Shown here: piece after piece, positions 1 to 7,518 of the stretch
Layout of the letters: each line of letters starts with the position of its first letter
Numbering within the stretch: position 1 is the stretch's first letter
Assembly: GCF_004348515.1 (NCBI RefSeq)
Contig: NZ_SMKH01000052.1
Span: 1 to 33,865 of the forward strand
DNA from: Actinomadura sp. KC345
GTDB taxonomy: Bacteria; Actinomycetota; Actinomycetes; Streptosporangiales; Streptosporangiaceae
Direction of reading: 5' to 3'
Length of the DNA stretch: 33,865 nt
Notes under the pieces: generated by a model
Databases searched by the model: none
What the model was told of the DNA's origin: nothing
What the model saw: the letters and a program-made list of their open reading frames with translations, nothing else
Made by a program: the position numbers and the translations under genes

Positions 1-40
1 CGATACCCCCCACCGACCAGGTACGCTTTCCCGGCAACGC

Positions 41-112
41 GGGCGCGTAGCTCAGGGGTAGAGCACTCGCCTTACAAGCGAGGAGTCGGCGGTTCGAAAC
101 CGTCCGCGCCCA
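41..112 (+). tRNA. tRNA-Val (anticodon UAC)
   Basis: A complete cloverleaf is readable. The 7-bp acceptor stem is 41-47 with 105-111, the anticodon stem is 66-70 with 78-82 and its loop is CTTACAA, so the anticodon is TAC at 73-75, reading GUA valine codons. The T stem is 88-92 with 100-104 (one G-U pair) and the loop is TTCGAAA. The discriminator is A112 and CCA is not encoded. The gene is the attachment site of the integrative element that follows. Its 3' half, from the anticodon loop onward, lies inside the att repeat, so integration leaves the tRNA intact. Confidence 0.96.
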
Positions 113-114
113 CC
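71..114. repeat. attL: left copy of 44-bp direct repeat in tRNA-Val
   Basis: Positions 71-114 (anticodon loop to just past the tRNA 3' end) are repeated exactly at 18370-18413. A repeat covering the 3' half of a tRNA, with an integrase gene directly inside it, is the usual att arrangement of AICEs. Exact recombination between the two copies would release an 18,299-bp circle. Confidence 0.88.
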
Positions 115-164
115 CAGGTAGAGGCCATGATCCGCTGGCGCGGATCATGGCCTTTGATCTTGTG
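85..164. repeat. Left copy of 80-bp tRNA-3'-end plus terminator repeat
   Basis: Positions 85-164 match 19070-19149 with only two mismatches, both in the hairpin loop (136 and 138). The repeat covers the tRNA T arm, the acceptor 3' strand and the downstream terminator. It differs from the 44-bp repeat and points to a second or older integration boundary. Confidence 0.9.
121..157 (+). terminator. Rho-independent-type terminator after tRNA-Val
   Basis: A 13-bp perfect stem (123-135 with 140-152) with a 4-nt loop, extended by an A-T pair and followed by TTTGATCTT. It begins 9 nt after the tRNA. On the minus strand it also follows the integrase stop codon (182-184), so it may serve both directions. 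Confidence 0.8.
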
Positions 165-181
165 AGGGACTAACTGAGTGA

Positions 182-1429
182 CTAGGGGCCCTGATCCGTT
201 GCGTCGTCGGCGGCGAAGATGCCGTCCATGGCGGTCGCGCCCTTCTCCATCACCGGCCGGATCTGAAGGCGGTAGACGGTCTCGGTGACGGCCGTGCTGC
301 GGTGCCCGACCAGGCGTGAGATGTCCTCGATGGGGATGCCGTGGTCGGACAGGACGGAGACGAAGCTGTGCCGCATCTCCCGGGGAGCCCACTCGGCGCC
401 GACCAGGCCCGCCTTGTCGAGCACCTTGCGGAAGTCGCGTCGGACGTTGGCGGCCGACATCGGGAGGCCAGAACGGGTGCAGAAGACCAAGCCGGGCTCG
501 GACGGGGTGTCGCCGGCGTTGTCGTCCTGGTGCTCCTGGAGACGCTGAAGCGCGTCGACGCAGATACGTGGCAGCTTCAGGGTCCGGCGGGACTTCCTGG
601 TCTTGGTGTCGCCCTTCTTGCGGACGGACCGCCAGACGTACATCGCATATGCGTCGTGTTTCCAGCCCGCCTCATGGACCGGAGTCCACCGGGGGGCCTT
701 TTCGACGTAGGTGACGACGTGGTCCCAGGCCAGTGCGCGCAGTTCCTCCGTCCGGGCGCCGGTGGCCAGAGAAAGGGCGATGTAGGCACCGATTCGCGGT
801 TCGGCTTTTCTGGCCGCGTCGAGCACCGCTTTGGCTTGCGCGAGGGTCAGGGCCTTGGACGGACGTCCTTCGCGGCCTTCGGGGACGTCGCATAGATCGA
901 CGACATTGCGCCGGACCTTGTCCCGCGCCATGGCCTTGCGCACCGAGCGGCTCAGTATGGAATGGATCAGCTTGAGCGAACGGGTACTGAGTTCCTTGGA
1001 CTTCGCGTTGAGCCAGATGTCCACGTCCTCGGCCGTCAGCTCCCGAAGCTTGCGTGCGCCAAGGGCCGGGATGACGTGATTTTCGGCGAACGTGCGAGTC
1101 ATCTCCACGGTGCGCTCCGACCGGCCACTGAGGCCGTGCTCCAGCCAGTACTCGACCGCCTCGGCGACCGTGTACTTCGCCGGCTCCGACGGCAGCCCGT
1201 CCTCGTGGTCACGAAGCACCTTGCGGAGCGCGTCCTTAGCGGCCGTCTTGGTCTTGCCGCTGCCCTTCCGGACGATTCGCTTGCCCTGCGGGGTGTATCC
1301 GACGGTCACCGAGGCGATCCAGCGGCGTCGGCGCTGGTCCCAGTGCAGCCCGCCGTCTCCCCGAGCGCGCCGCTTCTCCTTCGGTTCCTTGCCGTCGTCG
1401 GGCTCTTCGAGAGGAGCGGTCTGGGACAT
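182..1429 (-). CDS. int: Site-specific tyrosine recombinase (AICE integrase)
   Basis: This 415-aa protein should catalyse integration into and excision from the adjacent tRNA-Val. An AP2-like arm-binding region (about 25-75) and a SAM-like core-binding domain (about 85-185) precede a phage-integrase catalytic domain (about 195-390). Catalytic residues visible are Arg226 in ATGARTEEL, Arg353 in PREMRHSF, His376 in LVGHRS and Tyr386 in TETVYR. The first histidine of the usual HxLRH box is Arg350, a substitution that also occurs in actinobacterial integrases. The start is the ATG at 1429 because AAGGAG lies 8 nt upstream; an 8-residue longer reading is possible. It is the last gene of the minus-strand array and lies next to attL, with xis far away at 11.2 kb instead of adjacent as in pSAM2. 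Confidence 0.95.
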   Translation of the reverse strand: MSQTAPLEEPDDGKEPKEKRRARGDGGLHWDQRRRRWIASVTVGYTPQGKRIVRKGSGKTKTAAKDALRKVLRDHEDGLPSEPAKYTVAEAVEYWLEHGLSGRSERTVEMTRTFAENHVIPALGARKLRELTAEDVDIWLNAKSKELSTRSLKLIHSILSRSVRKAMARDKVRRNVVDLCDVPEGREGRPSKALTLAQAKAVLDAARKAEPRIGAYIALSLATGARTEELRALAWDHVVTYVEKAPRWTPVHEAGWKHDAYAMYVWRSVRKKGDTKTRKSRRTLKLPRICVDALQRLQEHQDDNAGDTPSEPGLVFCTRSGLPMSAANVRRDFRKVLDKAGLVGAEWAPREMRHSFVSVLSDHGIPIEDISRLVGHRSTAVTETVYRLQIRPVMEKGATAMDGIFAADDATDQGP

Positions 1430-1503
1430 TGGATCTCCTTCGAACGTCGTCACGCCGAGTGACGGGTGTTGGTGTGGGGGAGGCCGTGGCGCGGCTGCAG
1501 GTA

Positions 1504-1545
1504 TGCAGGAAATGCAGAAGAATCAATTTCTCTGCATTCCTTGCA
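1504..1545. repeat. Imperfect inverted repeat upstream of int
   Basis: The 15-nt arm at 1504-1518 (tgcaggaaatgcaga) is nearly the reverse complement of 1531-1545, with a 12-nt AT-rich spacer. It lies in the 187-bp gap between the rep stop and the int start. The spacing would suit an Int/Xis arm-type site or an operator for the int promoter, but neither role is shown by sequence alone. Confidence 0.45.
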
Positions 1546-1616
1546 GGCATGTAGGGCTCCATGTGGCGGGGGGCCCTCGACGGCGGTCACCGTGCGTAGC
1601 AACTGCCGAGCTGTCG

Positions 1617-3605
1617 TTACGGGGCCCTGGAACCCCCTTCGAAGGCCTGTGGATGGGCCTCGAAGACAGCGGCTCGGGAGCGGCCAGGCCCGGTGGTGCG
1701 TGGTGAGGAGGGCAGACGTCGGATCCACCCATGGGCCTCGAGGACGCGCAGACCCGGCTCGGTGTCGGCGACCTTGCGGAAGCGGGGACGGAGGGACTGG
1801 ACGGCGTCGCTGGCGGTGAAGCGGTGGGTTCCCGTACGGCCGATCCAATCGCGTAGCGCGCGGGCGTCGGCCAGGTCGGGATCGGCGCCGATGAGGTCGT
1901 AGGCCGCCTGAGCGTGCGCGAGGAAGTAGTCCCCGATCTGGCGTGCGCAGGCGAAGGTGTCCGAGGTGATGGGGCGGGTCCGGGTGCCGTGAGGGTGGTG
2001 GGCCAGGTGGAGGAGGCCGGCGATGCGGATGACGGCGCCGGGGAACTTGCCTCCCCAGTCGGGCATGTGGGCGAGGTCGTTGCCGGGCCGGTAGCGCGGT
2101 TCGGTTTCGCGCAGCAGCTCTTGCACGGTGCTGAGCGCCGCGTCGCTGAAGGTGAGGGTGATCGGGTCGTCGATGTCGTGCAGACGGGTGATGAGGCTGG
2201 TGAGCGTGTCGGCGTAGACCTGGGTGATCTGCGCGGGGATCAGTTCTGGGCTGGCGTCGCGGTAGCCGAGTAGCGAGGCCGGGACGGCGTACAAGAGCCG
2301 TCCGAGCAGGCCCTGGCCGCGAAACTGCGGAGTGTCCGCCAGCCCGGCCAGGACATCCGGCTGGGTGCAGATGCCCAGGGTGACGTGCGCGGATTCGATG
2401 ACCTCGGACGGCCGCCCAACCCGGTCGATGCGCATTCCTTCCCCGGCGTGGCCGTGCTTGAGGACGGCGAAGTTGGGTGCGCCGCTGTAGCGGCCGGCGG
2501 CAATGGAGAAGATCTCGCCCTCGGGAGACAGGACGGCCATCCGCCCGCCTTGCTGCGCCAGCTGCGAGGTCAGGACTTCGGGTGTCGCGTCATCGGAGAA
2601 CAGCCGCGGCTCGGCCGGTACCCGTAGCTCCTGGAGCCGTTCGGCGGCGATGCGCGCGTCGGCCAGGTGCTGCTCGCGGACGACGGCGTCAATGGCGTTG
2701 ATGGCGGCCTTCTCGGCCTTCTCCAGGTCGGCCTCGGCGACGCGCCGCTGAATGGCGATGTCGGTGATGTAGGGCTGGGCCTGGTCGCGCAGCATCGCCT
2801 CAGCGGCCCGGATCGGGGCGGTCATCGCCGCGAATACCTCCGACTTGCGGTTGCCGGGGCCGAGCGCGATGACGGTGAACAGGTTGGTCGGTTCGCGCCA
2901 GCCGCGCGCCTGAACCCAGACCTTGCCTCCGGACGCGACCGCGAGGACGGCCAGGGCCAGGCAGCCGGACAGGTCGGCCGGTGTCTGTGTTTGCTCGGCC
3001 AGCCGGGCGGTGTATTCGGCGAGCCAGTCCGGCAGCATCGGCAGCGGGAACGCCGGCAGTTCGCGGGCGGCCTCAAGCGGCGTCGGTTCCGGCCAGCCGT
3101 GTGCGTTCGGCGCTGTGATTTCTTGGACGGCTGAGATGACGGCGCTTCGCAGGTCGCTGGTGTCGCCGTCGGCCGCTTGGTGGCCGAGTTGGGTGAGGTG
3201 GATGCCGGTCGTGGCGACGGTGCGGGCGTAGGCGAGATCGGCAAGCCGATGGGCGTAGTAGCCGGCCTGGGTGGAGGACACCGTGTCTTGGATCAGGGTG
3301 TGCAGGTAGGGGCCGCCGCCGACCTTGCTGAGGCGGCGCGGGCCGAGCTCGGCGGCGACAGCGGTCGGTTCGCATGGGTCGCCGCGGTCGGCCAGGTCGC
3401 AGATGGCCTGCCAGACCTCTCGGTGGGCGGGCCGGTAGAACTCACTGCCGTCGAGGACGTCTCGGGCGTCGGCCACGGCGCGGGTCGAGAGCATCATCGC
3501 TCCCAGCACCTGCCGTTCGGCTCCGAGGTCGTGAGGGAGCGCGCGCGACAGGCTCTGGTCCCCGTCCTCGCCGCCGTTCACGACACGAAGCGGAGGTTGA
3601 GTCAT
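1617..3605 (-). CDS. AICE replication protein, DnaB N-terminal domain plus DUF3987-like ATPase
   Basis: This 662-aa protein is the likely replication initiator or helicase of the excised element. Residues about 20-125 resemble the DnaB helicase N-terminal domain (LPHDLGAERQVLGAMML, then FYRPAHREVW). The rest resembles DUF3987, a P-loop family common in phage and plasmid replication proteins. The P-loop is GPGNRKSE at 249-256. A charged helix (about 275-315) follows, and a Walker B-like stretch SPEGEIFS comes later. The C terminus may be a winged helix. The ATG at 3605 is chosen because GAGGG lies about 10 nt upstream, the DnaB-N homology starts soon after, and upstream residues look non-coding. 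No RepSA-, RepAM- or prim-pol-type protein is present, so this would be the sole Rep. The iteron-like cluster lies just upstream. Confidence 0.82.
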   Translation of the reverse strand: MTQPPLRVVNGGEDGDQSLSRALPHDLGAERQVLGAMMLSTRAVADARDVLDGSEFYRPAHREVWQAICDLADRGDPCEPTAVAAELGPRRLSKVGGGPYLHTLIQDTVSSTQAGYYAHRLADLAYARTVATTGIHLTQLGHQAADGDTSDLRSAVISAVQEITAPNAHGWPEPTPLEAARELPAFPLPMLPDWLAEYTARLAEQTQTPADLSGCLALAVLAVASGGKVWVQARGWREPTNLFTVIALGPGNRKSEVFAAMTAPIRAAEAMLRDQAQPYITDIAIQRRVAEADLEKAEKAAINAIDAVVREQHLADARIAAERLQELRVPAEPRLFSDDATPEVLTSQLAQQGGRMAVLSPEGEIFSIAAGRYSGAPNFAVLKHGHAGEGMRIDRVGRPSEVIESAHVTLGICTQPDVLAGLADTPQFRGQGLLGRLLYAVPASLLGYRDASPELIPAQITQVYADTLTSLITRLHDIDDPITLTFSDAALSTVQELLRETEPRYRPGNDLAHMPDWGGKFPGAVIRIAGLLHLAHHPHGTRTRPITSDTFACARQIGDYFLAHAQAAYDLIGADPDLADARALRDWIGRTGTHRFTASDAVQSLRPRFRKVADTEPGLRVLEAHGWIRRLPSSPRTTGPGRSRAAVFEAHPQAFEGGSRAP

Positions 3606-3815
3606 CGGACGACCGCCCTCGCGGCGGCGTGTGGTGCGGGCGAGGTTGCCCAAGCGGATCTCATTGGTCCTCCACGGCGAAGACGAGGCCGCCCGCGAGT
3701 GGTGAGCGGGACGGGACGGATGTGACTTGGCGGGCCGAGAGAGACCCGGCCCACCGCGGGGTGATGGCCGGGTTCTGCTCTCGGGACAGGCTGGCGTAGG
3801 TCTCTTGGCAGGGCC

Positions 3816-3940
3816 CCGTGACACGGTTGCGGCCGTGGGCGGGGGCTGGGGGAGGGAGTTACAGGTCAGAGGCGGTGTGACGCCGTGACACGGCACGTGT
3901 GACACGGGCGTGACGCGGGTGCGTGACAGGCGCGTGACAA
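3816..3940. other. Iteron-like GTGAC repeat cluster, candidate origin or transfer locus
   Basis: The 385-bp gap between rep and the translocase gene (3606-3990) holds no gene. It has seven GTGAC motifs in the same orientation at 3818, 3877, 3885, 3899, 3910, 3923 and 3934. Six fall within 62 bp at about one-helical-turn spacing (8-14 bp). The longer form ccgtgacacgg occurs at 3816-3826 and 3883-3893. Repeats beside rep and tra genes in actinomycete plasmids usually mark the replication origin, a Rep-binding operator or the clt site bound by TraB. Which applies here is inference. Confidence 0.6.
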
Positions 3941-3990
3941 GATCATTCGTGCGGCGGCCGCGCCCCCACGCGCAGCCGCACACGCGGGGT

Positions 3991-6273
3991 TCATGCCGCC
4001 TGCCCGAGGTCGTCACGGTCCAGCGGTGCCAGGTCGGTGACGGTGTAGGTCGTGCTGCTGCCGGACTTGGCGGCTGTCAGGACGCCGCGGGCGGTGAGGT
4101 CCTTGAGGACCTTGTAGATCCAGCCGCGGCCGTTGCCGGTGCGGTTGCGCACTGCGGTCAGCTCGGCGTCGGAGGCGGTGAAGGACGTCCGTCCGGTCTG
4201 CCGGCGGTGACGAAGCCAGTCGTGCACCAGGCGGCGGGCGGCGGCCGGGGTCATCGGCTCACCGTCGTCGTTATCGGTGACGAGGCCCTCGGCCTCGGCG
4301 TCGGTCGGCTCCTGGATCCGGTCGTCGGCGCCGGCGGTGACGGTCGGCTCGGGGTCATCGGTGCGCAGCGCGGCCGCCACCGGGTCACCGCTCTCCCGGA
4401 GCCGGGCGGCCGCCTGGACACTGTCGCTGGCGGTCACCAGGACTGTGCGGGCCTCGCCGTCGTCGCTGGCGGGGCCGATGACGCCCTTGCGCTCCAGCGC
4501 CTCCAGGAGGCGAAGGGAGTCGTCCCGGGACACGCGGAGCTTGCGCTGCAGCATCTGCGGTGACGCGTGCTGGACGGCGATGACCAGCTCGGCCGCGTCG
4601 CCGAGCAACTCGGCGAAGTCGGCCGCGAACGCCTCCCGCTCGTCCTCCTGGACGCCGTCCTGAACCGGGACGCTCATGGCCGGAGGCGGCGCCGCGGAGG
4701 CGGTGGCCGAGGTAGTGGCTTGGACGCGGCTCAGCGCGGCGGTGAAGTGGTCGATGTCCTTGGCGGTGGCCGGGTGGGCGGCGGCGTGTGCGGCCATGGC
4801 TGCGTTGGCTTCGGCGCTGCCCGAGCCCCAGGAGTAGGTGCGCAGCGGCATGGCGTAGTGCGTGGGCCGGATGCTCTTGCCGTCCAGGTAGGCCATGCCG
4901 GGGTAGTGGTCTTCCCACTCGTGCGGTTCGACGTCGGCCTTGCGCTGCCGCGTGGAGACGCCGTACTTGACGTCGTCGGGGTCGGAGAGGCCGAAGCACA
5001 TCTTGGCCATCTGGGAGCGGATTAGGGTGGGGATCTGGGTGTAGTCGGCGCGCTGCAGCGACAGGATCACCGAGCCGCCAGCCGAGCGGATCTCCTTGAG
5101 GATCTCGGCCAGGCGCTCCTCGTCCTCACCGGCCAGCTCGTTGAACAGCTTGGGGATCTCCTCGATGTGCAGGTACCAGTAGGTCAGCCCGCAGCCGGGC
5201 TCCCATGCCTGGTAGCCGCGGGCGGCCAGCCACTTGGTGCGCTCAGGGATCGCGGCGTGCATCGCCCGGATCAGGTCGACGGCGCCGGCCTTGCCGGTCT
5301 CGAACCGGTGCAGCCCCTGCTTGAGGGGGCCCATGGTCTGGTCGTCCTTGGACACGTCGATGGAGAACACGGCGGCGTCGGTGCGGGTGATGATCTCGGC
5401 GACGATGTTCCACGCGCCGCCGATCGACTTGCCGGACCCGGTCATGCCCATGATCTGCAGGTGGTGCCCGACGAACCGGTACTCGACGTCGTCGCCGTCC
5501 TGGTACAGCCCGATCCGCAGCGGCTCGTCCACCGAGCCGCCTGGACGCGACGGGCCGGGCCAGGCGACGGGGTGGCGAATCGCGCGGGGGTCGGACACGG
5601 TGACGTGCGCTCGGTCGGCGCGGTCGTCGTCGCGGGCCACGATCACCGAGCCGGGCGGAAGCTGCATGCCCGATTCGATCCGGCCGGTGGCCTTGACCGC
5701 GTCGTCAGCGGTCTTCTCCCCGGGCGGGAGCTGCATCTGGCCCTTGACCTTGTGGTCGGTGACCTCGGTCGCCCGCACCCGCGCGCCCTTGAGCCCGGCC
5801 TGCTCCTTGGCCCGCTCGAACAGGCTGCCCAGCGCGTCCCCGTCCCCGGCCCCGTCGCCCTGGACGCGGATCACCGTCCGGATGTTCCAGCTCAACGCGA
5901 GGGTCGCGCCACCGAAGAACAGCCCGCCGAGCGTGGCGTCGGCGGTGACGCCGGTGATGGTGGCGACGGTGAACCAGCCGGTCGCGGCCCCGGTTGTGAC
6001 GGTGCTGTGGATCCGCCCGAGCGGTCGGCGTCGATGGGTGGCCAGCCAGGTCAACGCGGTCAGTAGCGTAGAGCCCAGCGTGCAACCCGCCGCCGCCCAT
6101 GTCACCGCCGGAGGGGCACCCCACATCGCATGCGAGATCGCGGCGCCGGCGGCCTCCAGGCCCAGCACCGCCCACGGCGGCACCAGCACACCGATCTTGG
6201 AGACCGCGGACACGGCGATGCGTTCCATCGTGGCGTCCTGCACCAGCTGCAGGTTCTGGGTCTTGCGTGCCAT
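3991..6273 (-). CDS. FtsK/SpoIIIE-type conjugative DNA translocase (TraB/TraSA-like)
   Basis: This 760-aa membrane-anchored ATPase should move double-stranded element DNA between mycelial cells; in Streptomyces plasmids and AICEs a protein of this type suffices for transfer. The N terminus has hydrophobic segments at about 28-50, 55-78 and 92-132. A motor domain follows with Walker A GMTGSGKS (276-283) and Walker B YWYLHIEE (366-372). The C terminus has a winged-helix-like end (about 690-750, with TASDAELTAVRNRTGNG) of the kind that recognises repeats in TraB proteins. The ATG at 6273 shares one base with the TGA of the upstream gene (TGATG), implying translational coupling; a TTG one codon earlier is less likely. 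The GTGAC cluster starts about 50 bp beyond the stop and could be its target. Confidence 0.92.
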   Translation of the reverse strand: MARKTQNLQLVQDATMERIAVSAVSKIGVLVPPWAVLGLEAAGAAISHAMWGAPPAVTWAAAGCTLGSTLLTALTWLATHRRRPLGRIHSTVTTGAATGWFTVATITGVTADATLGGLFFGGATLALSWNIRTVIRVQGDGAGDGDALGSLFERAKEQAGLKGARVRATEVTDHKVKGQMQLPPGEKTADDAVKATGRIESGMQLPPGSVIVARDDDRADRAHVTVSDPRAIRHPVAWPGPSRPGGSVDEPLRIGLYQDGDDVEYRFVGHHLQIMGMTGSGKSIGGAWNIVAEIITRTDAAVFSIDVSKDDQTMGPLKQGLHRFETGKAGAVDLIRAMHAAIPERTKWLAARGYQAWEPGCGLTYWYLHIEEIPKLFNELAGEDEERLAEILKEIRSAGGSVILSLQRADYTQIPTLIRSQMAKMCFGLSDPDDVKYGVSTRQRKADVEPHEWEDHYPGMAYLDGKSIRPTHYAMPLRTYSWGSGSAEANAAMAAHAAAHPATAKDIDHFTAALSRVQATTSATASAAPPPAMSVPVQDGVQEDEREAFAADFAELLGDAAELVIAVQHASPQMLQRKLRVSRDDSLRLLEALERKGVIGPASDDGEARTVLVTASDSVQAAARLRESGDPVAAALRTDDPEPTVTAGADDRIQEPTDAEAEGLVTDNDDGEPMTPAAARRLVHDWLRHRRQTGRTSFTASDAELTAVRNRTGNGRGWIYKVLKDLTARGVLTAAKSGSSTTYTVTDLAPLDRDDLGQAA

Positions 6274-6641
6274 CAAAGATCAACCTCGCCCTTGTACTCG
6301 CTCTTCTTGGTGGCGCGTGGATCGTCGGACAGGAATTCGTTGCGGAACTGGATGTTGAACTTGACCGCCTCGGCGCTGATCCCCTGGACCAGCTCCCGGG
6401 CATCGCGCAGATGCCGCGACACCCACCAGGCCCGCACCGCCACGTCCACACCGGCCAGCAGCGGGTGCCCTTTGAGCTGGCGCATGGCGGCGTCGGCGGC
6501 CGCCTCGGCGGCGTCCAGCTCACGTGCCAAGTCGTGCGCGAACCGCTGGGTGGCCTTGGCGTAGGCGGCGACCTGCTTGGGCACCTTGCCGCCGAACTCG
6601 ATCCCGGCGATCTCGTCGAGCCGCTGCTCTCCCGAACCCAT
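6273..6641 (-). CDS. Small AICE protein, paralogue of 6723-7031
   Basis: A 122-aa soluble protein of unknown function. It shares a pattern with the 102-aa product at 6723-7031: IEFxG near the N terminus, then AAM-x(2-3)-(L/M)KGH-x-LL-x-G-x-D, then an RA-x(2)-V helix. These proteins look like diverged duplicates forming an all-helical fold. The start is well supported by AGGAGGA 11 nt upstream. The stop overlaps the translocase start by one base, so the protein is probably made in step with the translocase and may assist it. I do not recognise a named family. Confidence 0.8.
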   Translation of the reverse strand: MGSGEQRLDEIAGIEFGGKVPKQVAAYAKATQRFAHDLARELDAAEAAADAAMRQLKGHPLLAGVDVAVRAWWVSRHLRDARELVQGISAEAVKFNIQFRNEFLSDDPRATKKSEYKGEVDL

Positions 6642-6679
6642 CTGCGTTGTCCTCCTGCTCTGTGGTCGGACTCCACCGG

Positions 6680-6717
6680 GCCGCGGGCGGCTCGCCTGGT
6701 GGGGAGCCGCCCGCGGC
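6680..6717 (-). terminator. Strong GC hairpin between the two paralogues
   Basis: A 14-bp perfect stem (6680-6693 with 6704-6717) with a 10-nt loop lies immediately after the stop codon at 6723 and before the ribosome-binding site of the 122-aa gene. No U tract follows, so it may attenuate transcription or stabilise the mRNA instead of terminating. Confidence 0.6.
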
Positions 6718-6722
6718 GTCGG

Positions 6723-7031
6723 CTAGGACGGCGTGAAGTGCTTGCGGTAGGAGCGGTGGAACTGGTCGGCGCTGTCACCGACCGAGGCAGCCAGGTCCTG
6801 GGCGCGCTTGAGGCGCTTGGCGACCCGCCGGGCCCGAATCTTGGAGTCCATGCCGAACAGCAGCAGGTGCCCCTTCATCGAGCCCATCGCGGCCTCGGAG
6901 TCGACCGCCGCGATCTCCAGCTCGGTCCGCCACCGGTCGGCCAGGGCCTCCAGTTCGGTGCCGTACTTCTTGAACGCCTCACCCAGGGAGCCGCGAAACT
7001 CAATCCGGGCCAGCTCGTTGATGTTGCTCAC
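6723..7031 (-). CDS. Small AICE protein, paralogue of 6273-6641
   Basis: A 102-aa helical protein with no recognised domain. It carries the same IEFxG, AAM-x-SMKGHLLLFGMD and RARRV elements as the 122-aa protein downstream. The GTG at 7031 is preferred because it forms a four-base GTGA overlap with the upstream stop and has AGGAGG at suitable spacing; a GTG six bases earlier would give 104 aa but sits too close to that site. The hairpin at 6680-6717 directly follows it. Transfer-associated from context only. Confidence 0.8.
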   Translation of the reverse strand: MSNINELARIEFRGSLGEAFKKYGTELEALADRWRTELEIAAVDSEAAMGSMKGHLLLFGMDSKIRARRVAKRLKRAQDLAASVGDSADQFHRSYRKHFTPS

Positions 7032-7330
7032 CGCCACACCTCCTGTTCCTCGTGGTCGTCGACGACCTCGGCATCGACGGCGCCGGCGTGCCCGGCGCGG
7101 TACTCATCGGCGACGATCCGTCCAGCCCTATGCAGCCGCGGCGCAAGCGGGGCCGTCCCCAGCAGCGCGGTCACGAGCGCGTCCACCGCCGTAGCCAGCA
7201 GCGCCAGGACCGCCAGCAGCCCGCGTACCACCGGGCCGAGGCGCTCCCAGGCGGACCGGCCGGGCGGCGCCTGGACTCGGAAATGCTGCGACAGGCCAGC
7301 GCCGCCAACGGTGCTGTGCGCGCCGGTCAC
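7028..7330 (-). CDS. Small membrane protein of the transfer operon
   Basis: A 100-aa protein starting at the GTG at 7330, preceded by TGGAGG and overlapping the upstream stop in a GTGA junction. One long hydrophobic stretch (roughly 35-60, rich in L, A and V: RGLLAVLALLATAVDALVTAL) is followed by an acidic C terminus (VDAEVVDDHEEQEVW). A much longer frame upstream is not credible because the genes at 7327-7518 and 7515-8237 occupy that DNA. Small membrane proteins between tra genes in AICEs are often Spd (spread) proteins; this is a context guess. Confidence 0.72.
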   Translation of the reverse strand: MTGAHSTVGGAGLSQHFRVQAPPGRSAWERLGPVVRGLLAVLALLATAVDALVTALLGTAPLAPRLHRAGRIVADEYRAGHAGAVDAEVVDDHEEQEVWR

Positions 7331-7518
7331 CGCCGCCTCCAGGCAAGAGGGTGGGCGTGCCGGACGGTCCACCAGGCGGTCAGCGCAGCCACCATGCAGG
7401 CGGCGTTGCCGTACATCGCCGTCCAGATGGTGAGTGCCGTCCACACCGCGCCGAACACGACCAGGAACACCAGCACCGCCCCGGCCGGCGACCGCCGTGA
7501 CCTGGCCCGGGTGCTCAC
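7327..7518 (-). CDS. Small two-helix membrane protein of the transfer operon
   Basis: A 63-aa protein from the GTG at 7518, with AGGAGGTGGG just upstream and four-base GTGA overlaps at both ends. A basic N terminus (STRARSRRS) precedes one long or two short membrane helices (about 12-33 and 36-52), then a basic tail ending AWRRR. The composition is typical of small Spd-like proteins of Streptomyces plasmids, but no family is recognised. Confidence 0.72.
   Translation of the reverse strand: MSTRARSRRSPAGAVLVFLVVFGAVWTALTIWTAMYGNAACMVAALTAWWTVRHAHPLAWRRR

Noticed and set aside
72..392. Minus-strand frame including a GFEPPTPR-like peptide
   Set aside because: That peptide is the antisense translation of the tRNA T arm; similar false peptides occur at the att copies near 18400 and 19090.
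3877..3938. CRISPR array
   Set aside because: Repeats are only about 5-11 nt with 8-14 nt spacing; no CRISPR-length repeats or cas genes occur in the window.
3606..4016. N-terminal extension of the Rep protein to 799 residues
   Set aside because: The extra 137 residues are Pro/Arg/Thr-rich, overlap the GTGAC cluster and the translocase gene end, and a better start with a site lies at 3605.
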